Shown one piece after another: positions 8,890 to 18,042 of a stretch of DNA of 64,000 nt. How positions within the stretch are numbered: the first letter of the stretch is position 1; each line of letters begins with the position of its first letter. Below the pieces are notes generated by a model that saw nothing but the letters and a program-made list of their open reading frames with translations, was not told the DNA's origin and ran no database searches. This DNA is from JBBIPA01 sp963820495. Lineage in GTDB: Bacteria; Chloroflexota; Dehalococcoidia; GIF9; UBA5629. The DNA is taken from the NCBI GenBank assembly GCA_963820495.1, contig CAWGAF010000001.1, positions 186,001 through 250,000 of the forward strand. The letters are read 5' to 3'. The position numbers and the translations under genes were made by a program.

Positions 8890-11196
8890 TTAAAAACTTT
8901 CCTCGGCTTGCTTCTGCTTTGCCCCCAACGCTTTAAGTATCTTCTCCGGCGTTATAGGCAGGTCTTTTATTCGTATTCCAACAGCGTCATAAATGGCATT
9001 GGCTATGGCTGGAGCGATAGCAACCATACTGGATTCGCCAACACTCTTGGCACCGAACGGACCTGAAGGAACTGGCTGTTCAACAAGCACCACTTCAATA
9101 TCTGGCATTTCTGAAGTCGAAGGAATTTTATATGTTCCAAAATTATCACTTTCTACAACGCCGGTATCCTTATTGATGGCAAAATCTTCGGTTAGAGCGT
9201 AACCAACGCCTTGCATAACCCCACCCTCTAACTGACCTTCTACAGTGGTTGGGTTTATTGCCCGGCCAATGTCGTGGGCAACTACTATCTTTAACACTTT
9301 TACCGCACCAGTTTCAGTATCAACTTCTACTTCCGCAAAGACTGCCTGGAAAGGAAAGGGGTTTTCCTTTGGCTCCCAAGTGCATTTCCCCAAGATATTT
9401 AGACATTCTCCCTTGAAATTATAGATAGCATCCTTAGCCACTTCAGCCACAGAAATTTCTTTTTGGGGAGTCGTTCTGACATAGATTCGCCTATCCCTGA
9501 TCTCCAATTCATTAGGAGACACCCCAAGTTTTTTAGCTGCTCGTTCTAGAAGCTGGTGCTTAACTTCTGCTGCGGCCCGCTTTACTGCATTTCCAATGCA
9601 GTAAAGCGTCCTACTGGCGTGTTGACCAACATCGAACATAGTCACATCTGTGTCACCAGTGACTATGTGAATATCTTCGGCATGTAGCCCTAATTCTTCG
9701 GCAGCAATTTGAGCTAGTGCACCAAGAGGGTTCTGTCCCATATCGCAAGCGCTGACTATCAAACTGGCCGAGCCATCTACATTAAGCTTCACCATAGCGT
9801 TGGTGTGCTCTAGAAGCGTATTATGGGCACCAGTAACGTGCATCATAATTGCCATCCCCACACCACATCTACTCGTACCTCCTTTCTTTGTTCCCCTCTT
9901 TTCCTTCCAACCTATTCTTTCGGCACCTATTTTGATACACTCATCTAGAGCACAAGTTTCAATGGCAAACCCAGCCTTGCCATACTCACCAGCTCGCTTA
10001 TGGTTTTTAAGTCTGAATTCTACCGGATCCATTCCTATCTTTTCACAAGCCATGTCAACCAGCTGCTCTACCAGCCACATTGCAGCAGGATTACCGTAGC
10101 CTCGAAAACCACCCGAAACAGTAATATTAGTATAGACAATGTCTACTTCAGCCTGTAGACTCTGGCATCTGTATGGCCCAGAAAAATCACTCATACAAAC
10201 GGCAGAAGTCGCACCACTATGTGTAAAATAAGCGCCAGCATCTGCAATCAGCTTCATTTGCAGGGCAGTTATTGTACCATCCTTCTTCACCCCCATTTTC
10301 CCAGTTTGAATGAAAGCTTCACGGGTTTCAGTAGCAGTGAATTGTTCTTCCATAGCATACTCCAGTTTAACTGGCTTGCCTGTCTTCTTAGCTAATGCTA
10401 TGCATATTGGCTCAGCCATTAGGCTAAGTTTATTCCCAAAACCACCACCGACATGAGGGGTCAGCCACCTGATCGTTCCCTCTGGGATATCGAAAATTTC
10501 GGCAACATTTCTTCTTTGTGGAAACGCTCCCTGAAGAGGAGACCAGACCGTCAACATTCCGGTCTTTTCAAAGCTGGCTACACATGAGGCTGGCTCTAGT
10601 GCGCAATGTTCTTGTTTTGAGGTACGGAATGCTTCTTCTATTACATAATCAGCTTCCTGAAAGCCTTTTTCTATATCACCATGCGATTCAGTACATGGTA
10701 TGTGACAAGCAATGTTGTTTGCCGCAAAATCATGTATCCTTAGGGCAATGGGCTTAATCGCTTCTATCGGGTCAAATATTGCCGGCAATACTTCATAATC
10801 TACCTTGATTAGCTCCAGTGCTTCCTCAGCAGTCCTAGTGTCTATCGCAGCGACAGCGGCTACCGCATCGCCAATATGACGCGCCTTATCATTGAAAATA
10901 CTCTCATCTGGCATTGACAGTTCTACTATTGGAAGGAGCAACGCTGAGTCGGAGCGATTGAACAATTTCTTGGGCACATCCTCTCTGGTGATTACTGCCT
11001 CAACCCCGGGTAGCTTTTCCGCCTTTGATTTGTCTATCTTCACAATCCGGGCATGGGCATAAGGACTTCTGAGAACCTTGCCTATCAGCATTCCCGGCAG
11101 TTTAATATCTACAGTGTATTTAGCTGAGCCCGTAGCCATAGTATGCGCCTGCCACCGAGGAAGCCTCTTCCCCACAACTGATAGTTCTTCTGCCAT
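8890..11196 (-). CDS. Xanthine dehydrogenase-family molybdenum hydroxylase, large (Moco) subunit
   Basis: Molybdopterin-binding catalytic subunit of a three-part hydroxylase that adds oxygen from water to an aromatic or heteroaromatic carbon. The 768 residues hold an aldehyde-oxidase a/b hammerhead domain (~15-125) and the Moco domains, with GGGFGNK near residue 250, GGFRGYGNP near residue 365 and the C-terminal GESSMV whose Glu is the conserved catalytic base (~724). The CO-dehydrogenase active-site Cys loop is not present, so this is a hydroxylase and not a CODH. It is last in the minus-strand series; its FAD and [2Fe-2S] subunits are probably the plus-strand genes at 20794 and 21684. AAGGAGG precedes the ATG. 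Substrate unknown. Confidence 0.88.
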   Translation of the reverse strand: MAEELSVVGKRLPRWQAHTMATGSAKYTVDIKLPGMLIGKVLRSPYAHARIVKIDKSKAEKLPGVEAVITREDVPKKLFNRSDSALLLPIVELSMPDESIFNDKARHIGDAVAAVAAIDTRTAEEALELIKVDYEVLPAIFDPIEAIKPIALRIHDFAANNIACHIPCTESHGDIEKGFQEADYVIEEAFRTSKQEHCALEPASCVASFEKTGMLTVWSPLQGAFPQRRNVAEIFDIPEGTIRWLTPHVGGGFGNKLSLMAEPICIALAKKTGKPVKLEYAMEEQFTATETREAFIQTGKMGVKKDGTITALQMKLIADAGAYFTHSGATSAVCMSDFSGPYRCQSLQAEVDIVYTNITVSGGFRGYGNPAAMWLVEQLVDMACEKIGMDPVEFRLKNHKRAGEYGKAGFAIETCALDECIKIGAERIGWKEKRGTKKGGTSRCGVGMAIMMHVTGAHNTLLEHTNAMVKLNVDGSASLIVSACDMGQNPLGALAQIAAEELGLHAEDIHIVTGDTDVTMFDVGQHASRTLYCIGNAVKRAAAEVKHQLLERAAKKLGVSPNELEIRDRRIYVRTTPQKEISVAEVAKDAIYNFKGECLNILGKCTWEPKENPFPFQAVFAEVEVDTETGAVKVLKIVVAHDIGRAINPTTVEGQLEGGVMQGVGYALTEDFAINKDTGVVESDNFGTYKIPSTSEMPDIEVVLVEQPVPSGPFGAKSVGESSMVAIAPAIANAIYDAVGIRIKDLPITPEKILKALGAKQKQAEESF

Positions 11197-11311
11197 ATTA
11201 CTTGCCTCCTTTTCTCATCATCTTTGCAACAGTCATTACTAATACAACAACTAACTTTTATGATCCACTAGCTGCGGCTTCAAAGATCTAATCCAGATTT
11301 TGAGAAAATTA

Positions 11312-13813
11312 TTATATGTCCCACTTTGAGACTTCGACTAAGCATGAATTGGGTGCCATTCCCGGTGCATTTTTTGATAATATTCGAGATGGCGTGATTA
11401 GGTTGACACAGCCGCCTCTATCTACCGAATAGGGTTTACCTGGCTCTAGCGGATCGTAAATACCCGAAGCCTGATAGGAATGAACAACTCCGGGTTTTAT
11501 TCTCTCAGTGACCTGTGCAATACCTAACACTGCACCTCGGTCATTATGGATTTTAATGATATCACCATTTATAATGCCGCGTAGACCAGCATCTTGCGGA
11601 TGAATGCGCGTAGTGTGGTAAGGATAGCCATCTTTTAACATACGGTGCCCGGGAATATCCCATAACCAAGGCACATGAGCATCATAATGTGTGTGATAAG
11701 AGTATCTCACATGCGGTGATATAAGCTGAAGAGGATACTTCTTGGCAAGTTCAGAGGTATGTCCTTCCCAACTTGGTATATAGTGTGGCATCGGCGGTCT
11801 CTCTTCATCATCCGGAAAATATTTGGTCAGGCTTCGAGAAACGAACTCTATCTTGCCACTATATGTGCCTAATTCATTAGCCTTCTCAGTGGTTTTTTTG
11901 GGATTAAAATCATTAGTGTCACAGGCTCTATTTTCGTAGAACCATCTTAGACCTGGTGTGGGTTTATAGTTCTGTGGCACGGGAATTACAAAGTACCCCT
12001 TCTTTTTGAATTCTTCGTAAGAAATATATTTAGGGAGGTCAGAAAATTCAAACATTTTTCTAATCCAATCTTCTTCTGAGTTGCCCTCAGTGTAATCATT
12101 TTTAAATCCAAGCTTTTCAGCAAGGAGAGTAAATATTTCATAATCCGACTTGGACTCATATAACTTATCAATGCATTTCTTCTGATATATAACGACCCTG
12201 TGATTACATCCCATCGAGTTGTCTCTTGAATAGCCACCACAGCTTCCCCATTCCGAGATGTCATTGCGTTCCAGGTTAGTACATGCGGGTAGGATAATGT
12301 CAGCAAATTTGGTTTCAGGGTCCATCCATATGCTCTGATTAACCACAAATTCAAGTTTGGGACTTTGATAAGCTTTCACCCACTTATTTGTCTCCGTCAT
12401 CGTGCCAATAAAAGATCCACCATAGCGATAAAACATTTTAACCTCTGTATCATTGGCCTCTGGATATGTATATTGTTTGAATTGCTGCTCTATTGAAGCA
12501 AAGCAAAAGCCCTCACCCACCCAACTAATAGGTGGACTTAAGATAGCCTCAGGAAAAAGTATGCGGTAAAGTTTCTGCGTAACAGGGTTAACCGCTTTTT
12601 TCTTTGCTAATAACTCAATTCCACCTTCGACATATCCTGGGAAGTAAACCGAAGTATTGAATGGCACTCCCATGTTAGCTCCCCAAATATTAACTCCTGG
12701 TTTTCCTAGTCCTTGCATTGCCTGCAGCAAGACCATCATTCTAGCCCATTCAGTTCCATACGCTTGGCGGCATACACTACTGAAACCACCGCGTCGACCA
12801 CACCCAAGCATAGTTCGTTTTGATGCCCATTCACGAGCTAATGCCTTAATGGTTCGCGCCGGAATACCAGACAAATTTGCTGCCCACTTTGGGGTTTTAG
12901 GTACCCCATCTTCTTTACCCATGACATATTCCTTAAACTCATTAAAACCATAAGTGTGGGTATAGATATAATCTTTATCATAGGTACTTTCATCAATCCA
13001 GACATATGCTATGGCAAAAGCGAGAGCAGTATCGGTACCTGGTCTGGGAGCTATCCACTTATCTGCCATGTGGACAGCAGTATAGTTGCAGAATGGATCG
13101 ATGAAAATCTGTTTCTTGCCCAGTTCCCTGAGCCATAGACGTGCCCTAGCAAACTCTTGGCCTGCAAAACCACCATCAGTAGAATCCGGGTCATGCCCCC
13201 AGTAGACTATCATTTCAGCGTTTTTCAGAGCGTCTTCAAGGAGGTCATATTGTTCAGGAACGCCTAGTCTCCAGTAGAAGCCAAAACAGTGGATGGCACC
13301 CCAGTGCCAGCCCTCCCAGCTATCCGGATTCTCAAAAATTTCGGTGAAGCCAAGTAGGCGGAAGAATCGACGCCATGCACTGCTGCGATAACCGATATTT
13401 CCGTAGCTATGATGCGAAGAGTGTATCGATGTTATAGCGGCCTTTCCGTATGTAGTCTGTATTCTCTTTATCTCACCACTTACTATATCAAGAGCTTCAT
13501 CCCAGCTTATCCTCTGATATCCCGATTTTCCTCTATTTTCAGGGTGTCTATTACCACCAGGGGCAAAATCAACTCTTTTAAGAGGGTATTTTAGCCTAGT
13601 TTCTGAGTCTAATCTTAACTTCTCTGTTAAATTGGGTGGCGCAAGTGTTCCTTTCCTTTGAGGGGAGAATTTTTTTTCATTAAATTCGATTGTCCATGAT
13701 GCTGGATCCTTGTCATCAAAGACTAATGGACGGACACGGATTATTTTCCCATCCTTAACATGGACAAATATCGGACCTCCGTTAGTACAACTAGTTAAAA
13801 TTTGCTCAGACAA
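11312..13813 (-). CDS. DMSO-reductase-family molybdopterin protein, transhydroxylase/dehydroxylase-like
   Basis: Large molybdopterin-guanine-dinucleotide protein of 833 aa. The N-terminus (TSCTNGGPIFVHVKDGKII) lacks the CxxCxxxC cluster motif, as in pyrogallol-phloroglucinol transhydroxylase large subunits and related catechol dehydroxylases. The family segment LKYPLKRVDFAPGG and RISWDEALDI follow, with a molybdopterin-dinucleotide-binding C-terminus (~700-833). No Fe-S beta subunit is adjacent; the nearest candidate is at 22219. The start is TTG preceded by AGGAGA. It sits 33 bases after hyuB and 115 before the hydroxylase subunit, so it belongs to the same catabolic series. A role in ring hydroxyl transfer or removal is inference. 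Confidence 0.82.
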   Translation of the reverse strand: MSEQILTSCTNGGPIFVHVKDGKIIRVRPLVFDDKDPASWTIEFNEKKFSPQRKGTLAPPNLTEKLRLDSETRLKYPLKRVDFAPGGNRHPENRGKSGYQRISWDEALDIVSGEIKRIQTTYGKAAITSIHSSHHSYGNIGYRSSAWRRFFRLLGFTEIFENPDSWEGWHWGAIHCFGFYWRLGVPEQYDLLEDALKNAEMIVYWGHDPDSTDGGFAGQEFARARLWLRELGKKQIFIDPFCNYTAVHMADKWIAPRPGTDTALAFAIAYVWIDESTYDKDYIYTHTYGFNEFKEYVMGKEDGVPKTPKWAANLSGIPARTIKALAREWASKRTMLGCGRRGGFSSVCRQAYGTEWARMMVLLQAMQGLGKPGVNIWGANMGVPFNTSVYFPGYVEGGIELLAKKKAVNPVTQKLYRILFPEAILSPPISWVGEGFCFASIEQQFKQYTYPEANDTEVKMFYRYGGSFIGTMTETNKWVKAYQSPKLEFVVNQSIWMDPETKFADIILPACTNLERNDISEWGSCGGYSRDNSMGCNHRVVIYQKKCIDKLYESKSDYEIFTLLAEKLGFKNDYTEGNSEEDWIRKMFEFSDLPKYISYEEFKKKGYFVIPVPQNYKPTPGLRWFYENRACDTNDFNPKKTTEKANELGTYSGKIEFVSRSLTKYFPDDEERPPMPHYIPSWEGHTSELAKKYPLQLISPHVRYSYHTHYDAHVPWLWDIPGHRMLKDGYPYHTTRIHPQDAGLRGIINGDIIKIHNDRGAVLGIAQVTERIKPGVVHSYQASGIYDPLEPGKPYSVDRGGCVNLITPSRILSKNAPGMAPNSCLVEVSKWDI

Positions 13814-13846
13814 CTTCTTGTCTCCTATAAGTACTACTTAGCTATC

Positions 13847-15631
13847 CTAGGATTTACTTTTTTCTCTTTTTCTTTCCGCTCTAAGTTTTTCTGTTGCGGC
13901 TTGACCAACCTCAAATGTTTTTGAATCAATCAAGACACCATATAACTCACGGGCATTTTCTAGGGATATGATTTCATTCAATACGTCTTTCCGTACACTT
14001 TCAACGTCTCTTTCCAATGGGTCACCAACACCACACCCTCCCTGGCAAAAACAAGCTAACGTTTCACCCCTATGCAAGACATAGTAAAGCCCTGCGCTTT
14101 CTTCCACTATTCCGTTTGTACGCGTGAAGACCTGTTTATTATAATTTGGAGGCTTACAGCCGCCAGCCACTGCAGGTCCTGGTAAGGTTCTGAAATGTTC
14201 CCCTGACTGGCATAGGTCCATACGATCAGCCTCCAGGACAAAGGTGCTCTCCATACCCGAACCACCTCGCCATTTACCTGCTCCACCTGAATCCTTAGTT
14301 ATTTCCCATCTTGTCCACAATGCAGGATAAATTGACTCACAAATCTCTATTTCTGGAAAAGTTAGGCCGCCAGCACAGATAGGACTTGAACCTGCATGCC
14401 AACCGTCTGTGCCCCAAATAGCCCCAGCGCCATCAGTATTTGCTAGGAAATCTGGGGTAGCATAGCCTTCGTTACGTCTAGGATCAACACCGCTAAAGAC
14501 AAAGGCAGCATACCCACCCCAACCAGCAGGAGTTTTTTGAGGAATAACCTTCGATAGCGAGTCCCATACTACCTCAATAAGCTGCTTGGCAACATAGAGT
14601 GTACACAATCCTACTGGAGCCGGATACGTAGCATGAGCTAAAGTTCCTGGTTTTGTGCGAATCTCGATGGGTTTCATCACTCCCTCCGAGCGATACTGAA
14701 TAGTCCTTCCTATAGAGGTCATAAGTGCAATAAACACACTACTATATGTATTAGGAACAGTACTGTTGATATAGTAATCTATCATAGGATCAGTACCACT
14801 AAGGTCAATTATCATGTTACTATCCTTTATGGTTGTATTACAGCGTATAGTGACTTCAGGCCCTGTACCAGGTAATCCGTCACTGTAAGTCTCACCATAA
14901 TATGTACCCTCAGGTATCTTTTTTATCTCCTGACGCATTAGGAATTCTGTATAACCATAAAGATCAACAAGAAAATTCTCCACAGTCGACGCATTCCACA
15001 TATCCAGCAATCCGACGAGTCGTCTTTCACCGACGCGTGCCGAACCAATCATAGACCAAAGATCGCCTCTTTGTGATTCGTGAAAACGAACATTAGCCAA
15101 GACAAAATCAAAGACGTCTTTTCTCACCTTTCCCTTCTCAAATATCTTAATTGGGGGTATTCTTATTCCTTCAGCAAAAATATCATGGGCGTTAGGATTA
15201 TAAGCGCCGGATTGCCCACCACCTGTGTCACTCTGATGAGCACGATTAACTGACCAGAACCAGAGCTTATCCTCATAGAAAACTGGTACTAGGATTGTCC
15301 AATCTGCCAGATGATTGCCAGCATCAAATGTATAGGGGTCATTGGTCAGTATGATATCTCCAGGATTGATATCTCCCTCAAAAGTTTTCAGTGCCGCCTT
15401 AATGGCAAAAGGTGCAGCGCAGAGGTGAATTGGTATATATTCGCTCAGCGTAACCAATTGACCATCTTTGTCGAAGATAGCTGTGGAGAAATCATGAGCG
15501 GCAAAATAGATAGGAGATCTAGATGTTCGCTCCATAGTTATTCCCATCTCAAGGGTAAAATTTTTAATAGCAGAATATAGAATTTCAAAATCAGCAGGGT
15601 GTGATCTGAACTTAAATTCGATATCACTCAT
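13847..15631 (-). CDS. Hydantoinase B / oxoprolinase-type subunit (HyuB-like)
   Basis: Beta subunit of ATP-dependent cyclic-amide hydrolases (N-methylhydantoinase, 5-oxoprolinase) and of acetone/acetophenone carboxylases. The whole 594-aa protein matches the HyuB fold; recognisable pieces are the ILTNDPYTFDAGNHLADW segment near residue 93, GGGQSGAYNP and the glycine-rich GGAGKWRGGSGME segment near residue 450. It starts 27 bases after hyuA with an AGGAGG site and must act as a complex with it. Together with a molybdenum hydroxylase the pair recalls the lactam-opening IaaCE proteins of anaerobic indoleacetate degradation, but carboxylase function cannot be excluded. Confidence 0.87.
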   Translation of the reverse strand: MSDIEFKFRSHPADFEILYSAIKNFTLEMGITMERTSRSPIYFAAHDFSTAIFDKDGQLVTLSEYIPIHLCAAPFAIKAALKTFEGDINPGDIILTNDPYTFDAGNHLADWTILVPVFYEDKLWFWSVNRAHQSDTGGGQSGAYNPNAHDIFAEGIRIPPIKIFEKGKVRKDVFDFVLANVRFHESQRGDLWSMIGSARVGERRLVGLLDMWNASTVENFLVDLYGYTEFLMRQEIKKIPEGTYYGETYSDGLPGTGPEVTIRCNTTIKDSNMIIDLSGTDPMIDYYINSTVPNTYSSVFIALMTSIGRTIQYRSEGVMKPIEIRTKPGTLAHATYPAPVGLCTLYVAKQLIEVVWDSLSKVIPQKTPAGWGGYAAFVFSGVDPRRNEGYATPDFLANTDGAGAIWGTDGWHAGSSPICAGGLTFPEIEICESIYPALWTRWEITKDSGGAGKWRGGSGMESTFVLEADRMDLCQSGEHFRTLPGPAVAGGCKPPNYNKQVFTRTNGIVEESAGLYYVLHRGETLACFCQGGCGVGDPLERDVESVRKDVLNEIISLENARELYGVLIDSKTFEVGQAATEKLRAERKREKSKS

Positions 15632-15658
15632 TTTGCTAACCTCCTAAATTATTATTTC

Positions 15659-17725
15659 TTATTTCGGTACTTCCATAATGAAATCACCATACTTGCCCAC
15701 TTCGATTTTGAAGCCAGGGGGAACAACTACAGTAGTTATTTTTTGTTCGATTATTGCTGGACCATTAATTACATTACCATATTTCATTGCATCACCGTCA
15801 TAAATTGCTGAAGACACGAACCCCCCGGTCTCTTCAAAGAAAACATCGCGTTTTCCTTTCAGGTACTTACTAGCATCTTTACCATCGTAAGGATATTCTT
15901 TGAGAGACATCTTTACTACTTTGCCGAAGCCAGCCAGTCTAACATTTATTATTTCTGTTTCAGTAATATCCCTGTAAGCATAGAGAGTCTCGTGTTTTTC
16001 GTTAAAATGATCAACTACAGCTTTCATTTGCTCTGGTCCAAGCAAACCGTTTGGTACTTCTACATCCACCTCGTGGAACTGGCCTACGTACCTCATGTCC
16101 ATAGACCTTCTAAAATATCTATCTTTCGGGGTTATTCTTTCTCTGTTGAGCATATCATGGGCTTCCCTCTCCAATTCTTGATAAACATTGTTCAATTGGT
16201 CAAAGCTCACATTCGAAGTTCTAATGTTTACAGTTCTAACAAAATCATGCCTCAAATCAGAAATTACACCACCCATTGCGCAAAAAACAGACGAAAGCCT
16301 AGGAACTATTATCTTGCGTATCCTCAAAGCCTTGGCAAGTTCTGGCACGTGTGTTGGTCCCGCTCCACCGGCAGCAATCAACACGTATCGTCTTGGATCC
16401 TCACCTCTCCTTACAGACACAGCCGATATTGCATCAACCATGCCAGCATTGAGTATTCTCACAATTGACCTGGCAGCCTCTATTAAATCTATGCCCAGAG
16501 GATCAGCAATCTTTTCTTTAATAACCTTCCGGGCTAGCTCAAGGCTAACCTTAAATTCTCCTCCGAGATAGTAGTCTGGATTTAGGTAACCAAGTACAAA
16601 ATCAGCGTCTGTTGAAGTTGGTTCTTTGCCACCCTTCATGTAGCAAGCTGGACCTGGCGTTGCCCCTGCGCTTTGTGGCCCTACGTGCAATGCCTTACCT
16701 GCACCCAACCAAGCAATACTCCCACCCCCAGCACCGATTGTCCACACGTCAACCATCGGTAACCTGATACGATAAAGACCAGCTACATCGGTTTCATCGG
16801 TCATCCAGGGATGCCCGTCTTTTATCAGAGCGACATCAAAGCTGGTACCACCCATATCAGTCGTAATCAAGTTTTGCATTCCATATAGTTCTCCAACATA
16901 TACACCTGCTGCTGGCCCACAAGCCGGACCTGAGAGTACAGTCCTCATCGCCTGTTCGCTGGCAATTTCGGGAGACATGACACCAGCACTAGACTGGGTA
17001 ATAAGAAGCTCCTCTTTATATCCTGCTTTTCTCAATTCATCCACTAGGTATCGTATGTATCTAGATAGGTTAGGCCCAACATATGCGTTGATTGCAGTTG
17101 TACTAAACCGCCTGTATTCACGTATCTCTGGTAAAACATAAGATGATGTAGTTATATAGGCTTCTGGAAATTCATCCCTGCATATTTCAGCGGCGCGCTT
17201 TTCATGTGCTGGGTTCATGAATGACCAGAGAAAACATATAGCGATTGCTTGTACACCATGCTTTTTGAAATACTTAGCTGCCTTGCGAACTTCCTCCTCA
17301 TTAAGTGGAATATACTCTTCACCATTCCATTTCACTCGTTCTTCAATGCCAATTCTAAGATGGCGAGGTGCTAAAGGCTCTGGCTGAGGAACTGCATAGT
17401 CATAACGGTTCTCCCTGATTCCAGTACGTATTTCAGTAATATCTCGAAAACCCTTCGTGGTCAAAAGTCCTACATTGGCCCCAGTTAACGTCAGAACTGC
17501 GTTTGTGCTGACTGTAGTGCCATGACAAATACGAATCACTTTTGATAAGAACTCCTTAAGGCTCATATTCAGAGCGGCAGAGCATTTCTCAATTGCTGTT
17601 ACAACACCGATGCCGGGGTTTTCTGGAGTCGATGGTGATTTTATAACACAGGTATTACCTGCCTCATCAATGGCAACCAGGTCTGTAAATGTACCGCCAA
17701 CATCAATGCCTACAACATACTTCAT
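15659..17725 (-). CDS. Hydantoinase A / oxoprolinase-type ATPase subunit (HyuA-like)
   Basis: ATP-binding alpha subunit of a hydantoinase/oxoprolinase or carboxylase complex. It starts with VGIDVGGTFTDLVAID, the phosphate-binding motif of the acetate kinase/Hsp70-type fold, and has HGTTVSTNAVL near residue 68 and the domain signature TDMGGTSFDVALI near residue 290. The length of 688 aa is normal. It is preceded by 317 bases without a gene and may therefore have its own promoter. Its partner HyuB follows directly. No AcxC-like third subunit of acetone carboxylase is seen, which favours a cyclic-amide hydrolase (inference). Confidence 0.88.
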   Translation of the reverse strand: MKYVVGIDVGGTFTDLVAIDEAGNTCVIKSPSTPENPGIGVVTAIEKCSAALNMSLKEFLSKVIRICHGTTVSTNAVLTLTGANVGLLTTKGFRDITEIRTGIRENRYDYAVPQPEPLAPRHLRIGIEERVKWNGEEYIPLNEEEVRKAAKYFKKHGVQAIAICFLWSFMNPAHEKRAAEICRDEFPEAYITTSSYVLPEIREYRRFSTTAINAYVGPNLSRYIRYLVDELRKAGYKEELLITQSSAGVMSPEIASEQAMRTVLSGPACGPAAGVYVGELYGMQNLITTDMGGTSFDVALIKDGHPWMTDETDVAGLYRIRLPMVDVWTIGAGGGSIAWLGAGKALHVGPQSAGATPGPACYMKGGKEPTSTDADFVLGYLNPDYYLGGEFKVSLELARKVIKEKIADPLGIDLIEAARSIVRILNAGMVDAISAVSVRRGEDPRRYVLIAAGGAGPTHVPELAKALRIRKIIVPRLSSVFCAMGGVISDLRHDFVRTVNIRTSNVSFDQLNNVYQELEREAHDMLNRERITPKDRYFRRSMDMRYVGQFHEVDVEVPNGLLGPEQMKAVVDHFNEKHETLYAYRDITETEIINVRLAGFGKVVKMSLKEYPYDGKDASKYLKGKRDVFFEETGGFVSSAIYDGDAMKYGNVINGPAIIEQKITTVVVPPGFKIEVGKYGDFIMEVPK

Positions 17726-18042
17726 TTTTAACTCCTGTAATGTTTTTTATTTCAAGCTTCGCAGCATTGCTGATATATTCACTTTTTGCAACTCTGGGCA
17801 GCATGATAAAATATGTATCCAATTCATTCGATATATTCAACTACGATTTACAACTTGAATTTAGTGGAGCAGTTGATTTATTACTGGTAGTAACTAAGTA
17901 ATTCCCAATGCTATATTTTCAATATACTTTCTATGTACTTTTATAGATCCTAATTTGATGTTGCCATAGTATTTTAATAGCTCACTTGTGTCTTCGTTTT
18001 ATTCCAAGAAAAAGTTTTTATGCCAAGAGTTTGAATCTCTTC
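17726..18042. other. Intergenic leader of hyuA
   Basis: 317 AT-rich bases between the enoate-reductase-like gene and hyuA, both minus strand. A CAGGAG ribosome site lies just before the hyuA ATG. Promoter-like AT-rich words occur but none is clear enough to name. No small gene is visible. Confidence 0.5.

Noticed and set aside
15992..16468. 158-codon plus-strand open frame opposite hyuA
   Set aside because: It lies wholly inside hyuA, has no ribosome site and no recognisable protein pattern; a shadow of the real gene.
15659..17725. Acetone carboxylase for the HyuA/HyuB pair
   Set aside because: Not fully excluded, but no third small subunit is present and the neighbours fit lactam opening better.
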